From Altererythrobacter epoxidivorans (GTDB lineage Bacteria; Pseudomonadota; Alphaproteobacteria; Sphingomonadales; Sphingomonadaceae), in the NCBI RefSeq assembly GCF_001281485.1, contig NZ_CP012669.1, positions 1,798,001-1,862,000 of the forward strand: DNA of 64,000 nucleotides. The letters are read 5' to 3'. The notes beneath the pieces are model-generated. The model worked only from the letters and a program-made list of their open reading frames with translations, did no database searches and had not been told where the DNA came from. A program made the position numbers and the translations under genes. Below are positions 63,505-64,000 of the stretch, piece after piece. How positions within the stretch are numbered: position 1 is the stretch's first letter; each line of letters opens with the position of its first letter.

Positions 63505-64000
63505 ATGGATAGGAAGAAGCTGGTTTTGCTGCTTGGTGCGCTGGTGATTGCCATCGGTACCGCTTTGGCAGCACGTAGCATGTTTGCCGGCGCTGGCGCG
63601 CCAGAGGCTGAAGCTGCCGCTGTCCCGAAAGGTCCGAAGGTGCTGATCGCACAGCGCGGCCTGCCGACCGGCACGATCATCACGCCCGATGCGCTGAGCT
63701 TCCAGCAGTGGCCCGAAGAACTGGTCCAGGATGCCTATTTCATCGATGGCGAATCCGACATCAGCCAGCTCGTCGGCACTGTCGTGCGTCATCCGATCAC
63801 GGCTGGCGAACCTGTGACGATCGGCTCGCTGGTCAAGCCGGGCGATCGCGGCTTCCTTGCTGCGGCTCTCGGCCCGGGCATGCGCGCTGTCACCATCCCG
63901 GTTTCGGTCAAGACCGGTGTTGCCGGCTTCGTCTTCCCGGGTGACCGGGTCGACCTCGTCCTGACGCAAACGGTCAAGGGTGACGAAGGCCAGCCGCTTA
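63505..64000 (+). CDS. cpaB: Flp pilus assembly protein CpaB (5' part)
   Basis: Starts MDRKKLVLLLGALVIAIGTA at ATG 63505 with GAGGGGG upstream and stays open to the window end, about 165 residues. An N-terminal membrane helix precedes a SAF-like domain (KVLIAQRGLPTGTIITPDALSFQQWPEELVQ) and VVRHPITAGEPVTIGSLVKPGDRGFLAAALGPGMRAVTIPVSV, typical of CpaB/RcpC, a periplasmic partner of the CpaC secretin. The rest lies outside. Confidence 0.93.
   Translation, partial: MDRKKLVLLLGALVIAIGTALAARSMFAGAGAPEAEAAAVPKGPKVLIAQRGLPTGTIITPDALSFQQWPEELVQDAYFIDGESDISQLVGTVVRHPITAGEPVTIGSLVKPGDRGFLAAALGPGMRAVTIPVSVKTGVAGFVFPGDRVDLVLTQTVKGDEGQPL

Overview
The window reads as chromosomal DNA of an alphaproteobacterium of the order Sphingomonadales, most likely an Erythrobacter-like genus. 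This rests on gene order and protein style: a full dcw cluster with small ATGA-type overlaps, argS-SPOR-nagZ-scpAB-tatABC in one run, ispH-thrB-rnhA, glnBA, tamA-tamB, and the start of a Flp/Cpa pilus locus. The genus is inferred from memory of such layouts, not from a search. Coding density is high. I found no rRNA, tRNA, insertion sequence, integrase or CRISPR array.

1-16.9 kb, minus strand: peptidoglycan synthesis and cell division. In transcription order: mraZ, rsmH, ftsL, ftsI, murE, murF, mraY, murD, ftsW, murG, murC, murB, an unnamed 75-residue two-helix membrane protein, ddl, ftsQ and the 5' part of ftsA (cut by the window edge; ftsZ presumably follows). Nearly every junction is a 1-4 base stop/start overlap. 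The 327-base gap in front of mraZ carries five GGG cores at about 10-base spacing, plus an inverted copy of part of that array.

16.9-32.9 kb: metabolism and maturation. Two uncharacterised envelope genes, a cysteine synthase and a [2Fe-2S] ferredoxin lie on the minus strand. Then come a DNA glycosylase, a secreted S9 peptidase, a short-chain dehydrogenase, a pterin dehydratase with an amino acid permease, ccmAB for haem export, methionine aminopeptidase, a DUF3298-type lipoprotein, a leucyl aminopeptidase, an SH3-like protein, argC, and glnB-glnA behind a candidate sigma-54 promoter with an upstream dyad.

32.9-45.8 kb: an accessory envelope block (lipoproteins, a serine hydrolase, a GH24 lysozyme, an Asn/Gly-rich repeat protein, a fasciclin lipoprotein), then tamB, tamA and the N-end-rule leucyltransferase bpt.

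45.9-50.6 kb: threonine dehydratase, a hydroxyacid-type dehydrogenase with a secreted amidohydrolase, and a small secreted/membrane protein behind a 386-base gene-free stretch.

50.6-64 kb: tatC-tatB-tatA, scpB-scpA, nagZ, a SPOR protein, argS and a lipoprotein on the minus strand. ispH, thrB and rnhA follow on the plus strand, then a 58-residue DUF1508-type protein, a DAO-family oxidoreductase and a lysophospholipase-like hydrolase with an apparent ATT start on the minus strand. The window ends with cpaA and the beginning of cpaB of a Flp pilus locus.

No obviously new defence or mobile system is visible. The best leads are the unnamed dcw membrane protein, the mraZ upstream repeat array, the sigma-54/dyad pair before glnB, the ATT start, and the Asn/Gly-rich triple-repeat secreted protein.
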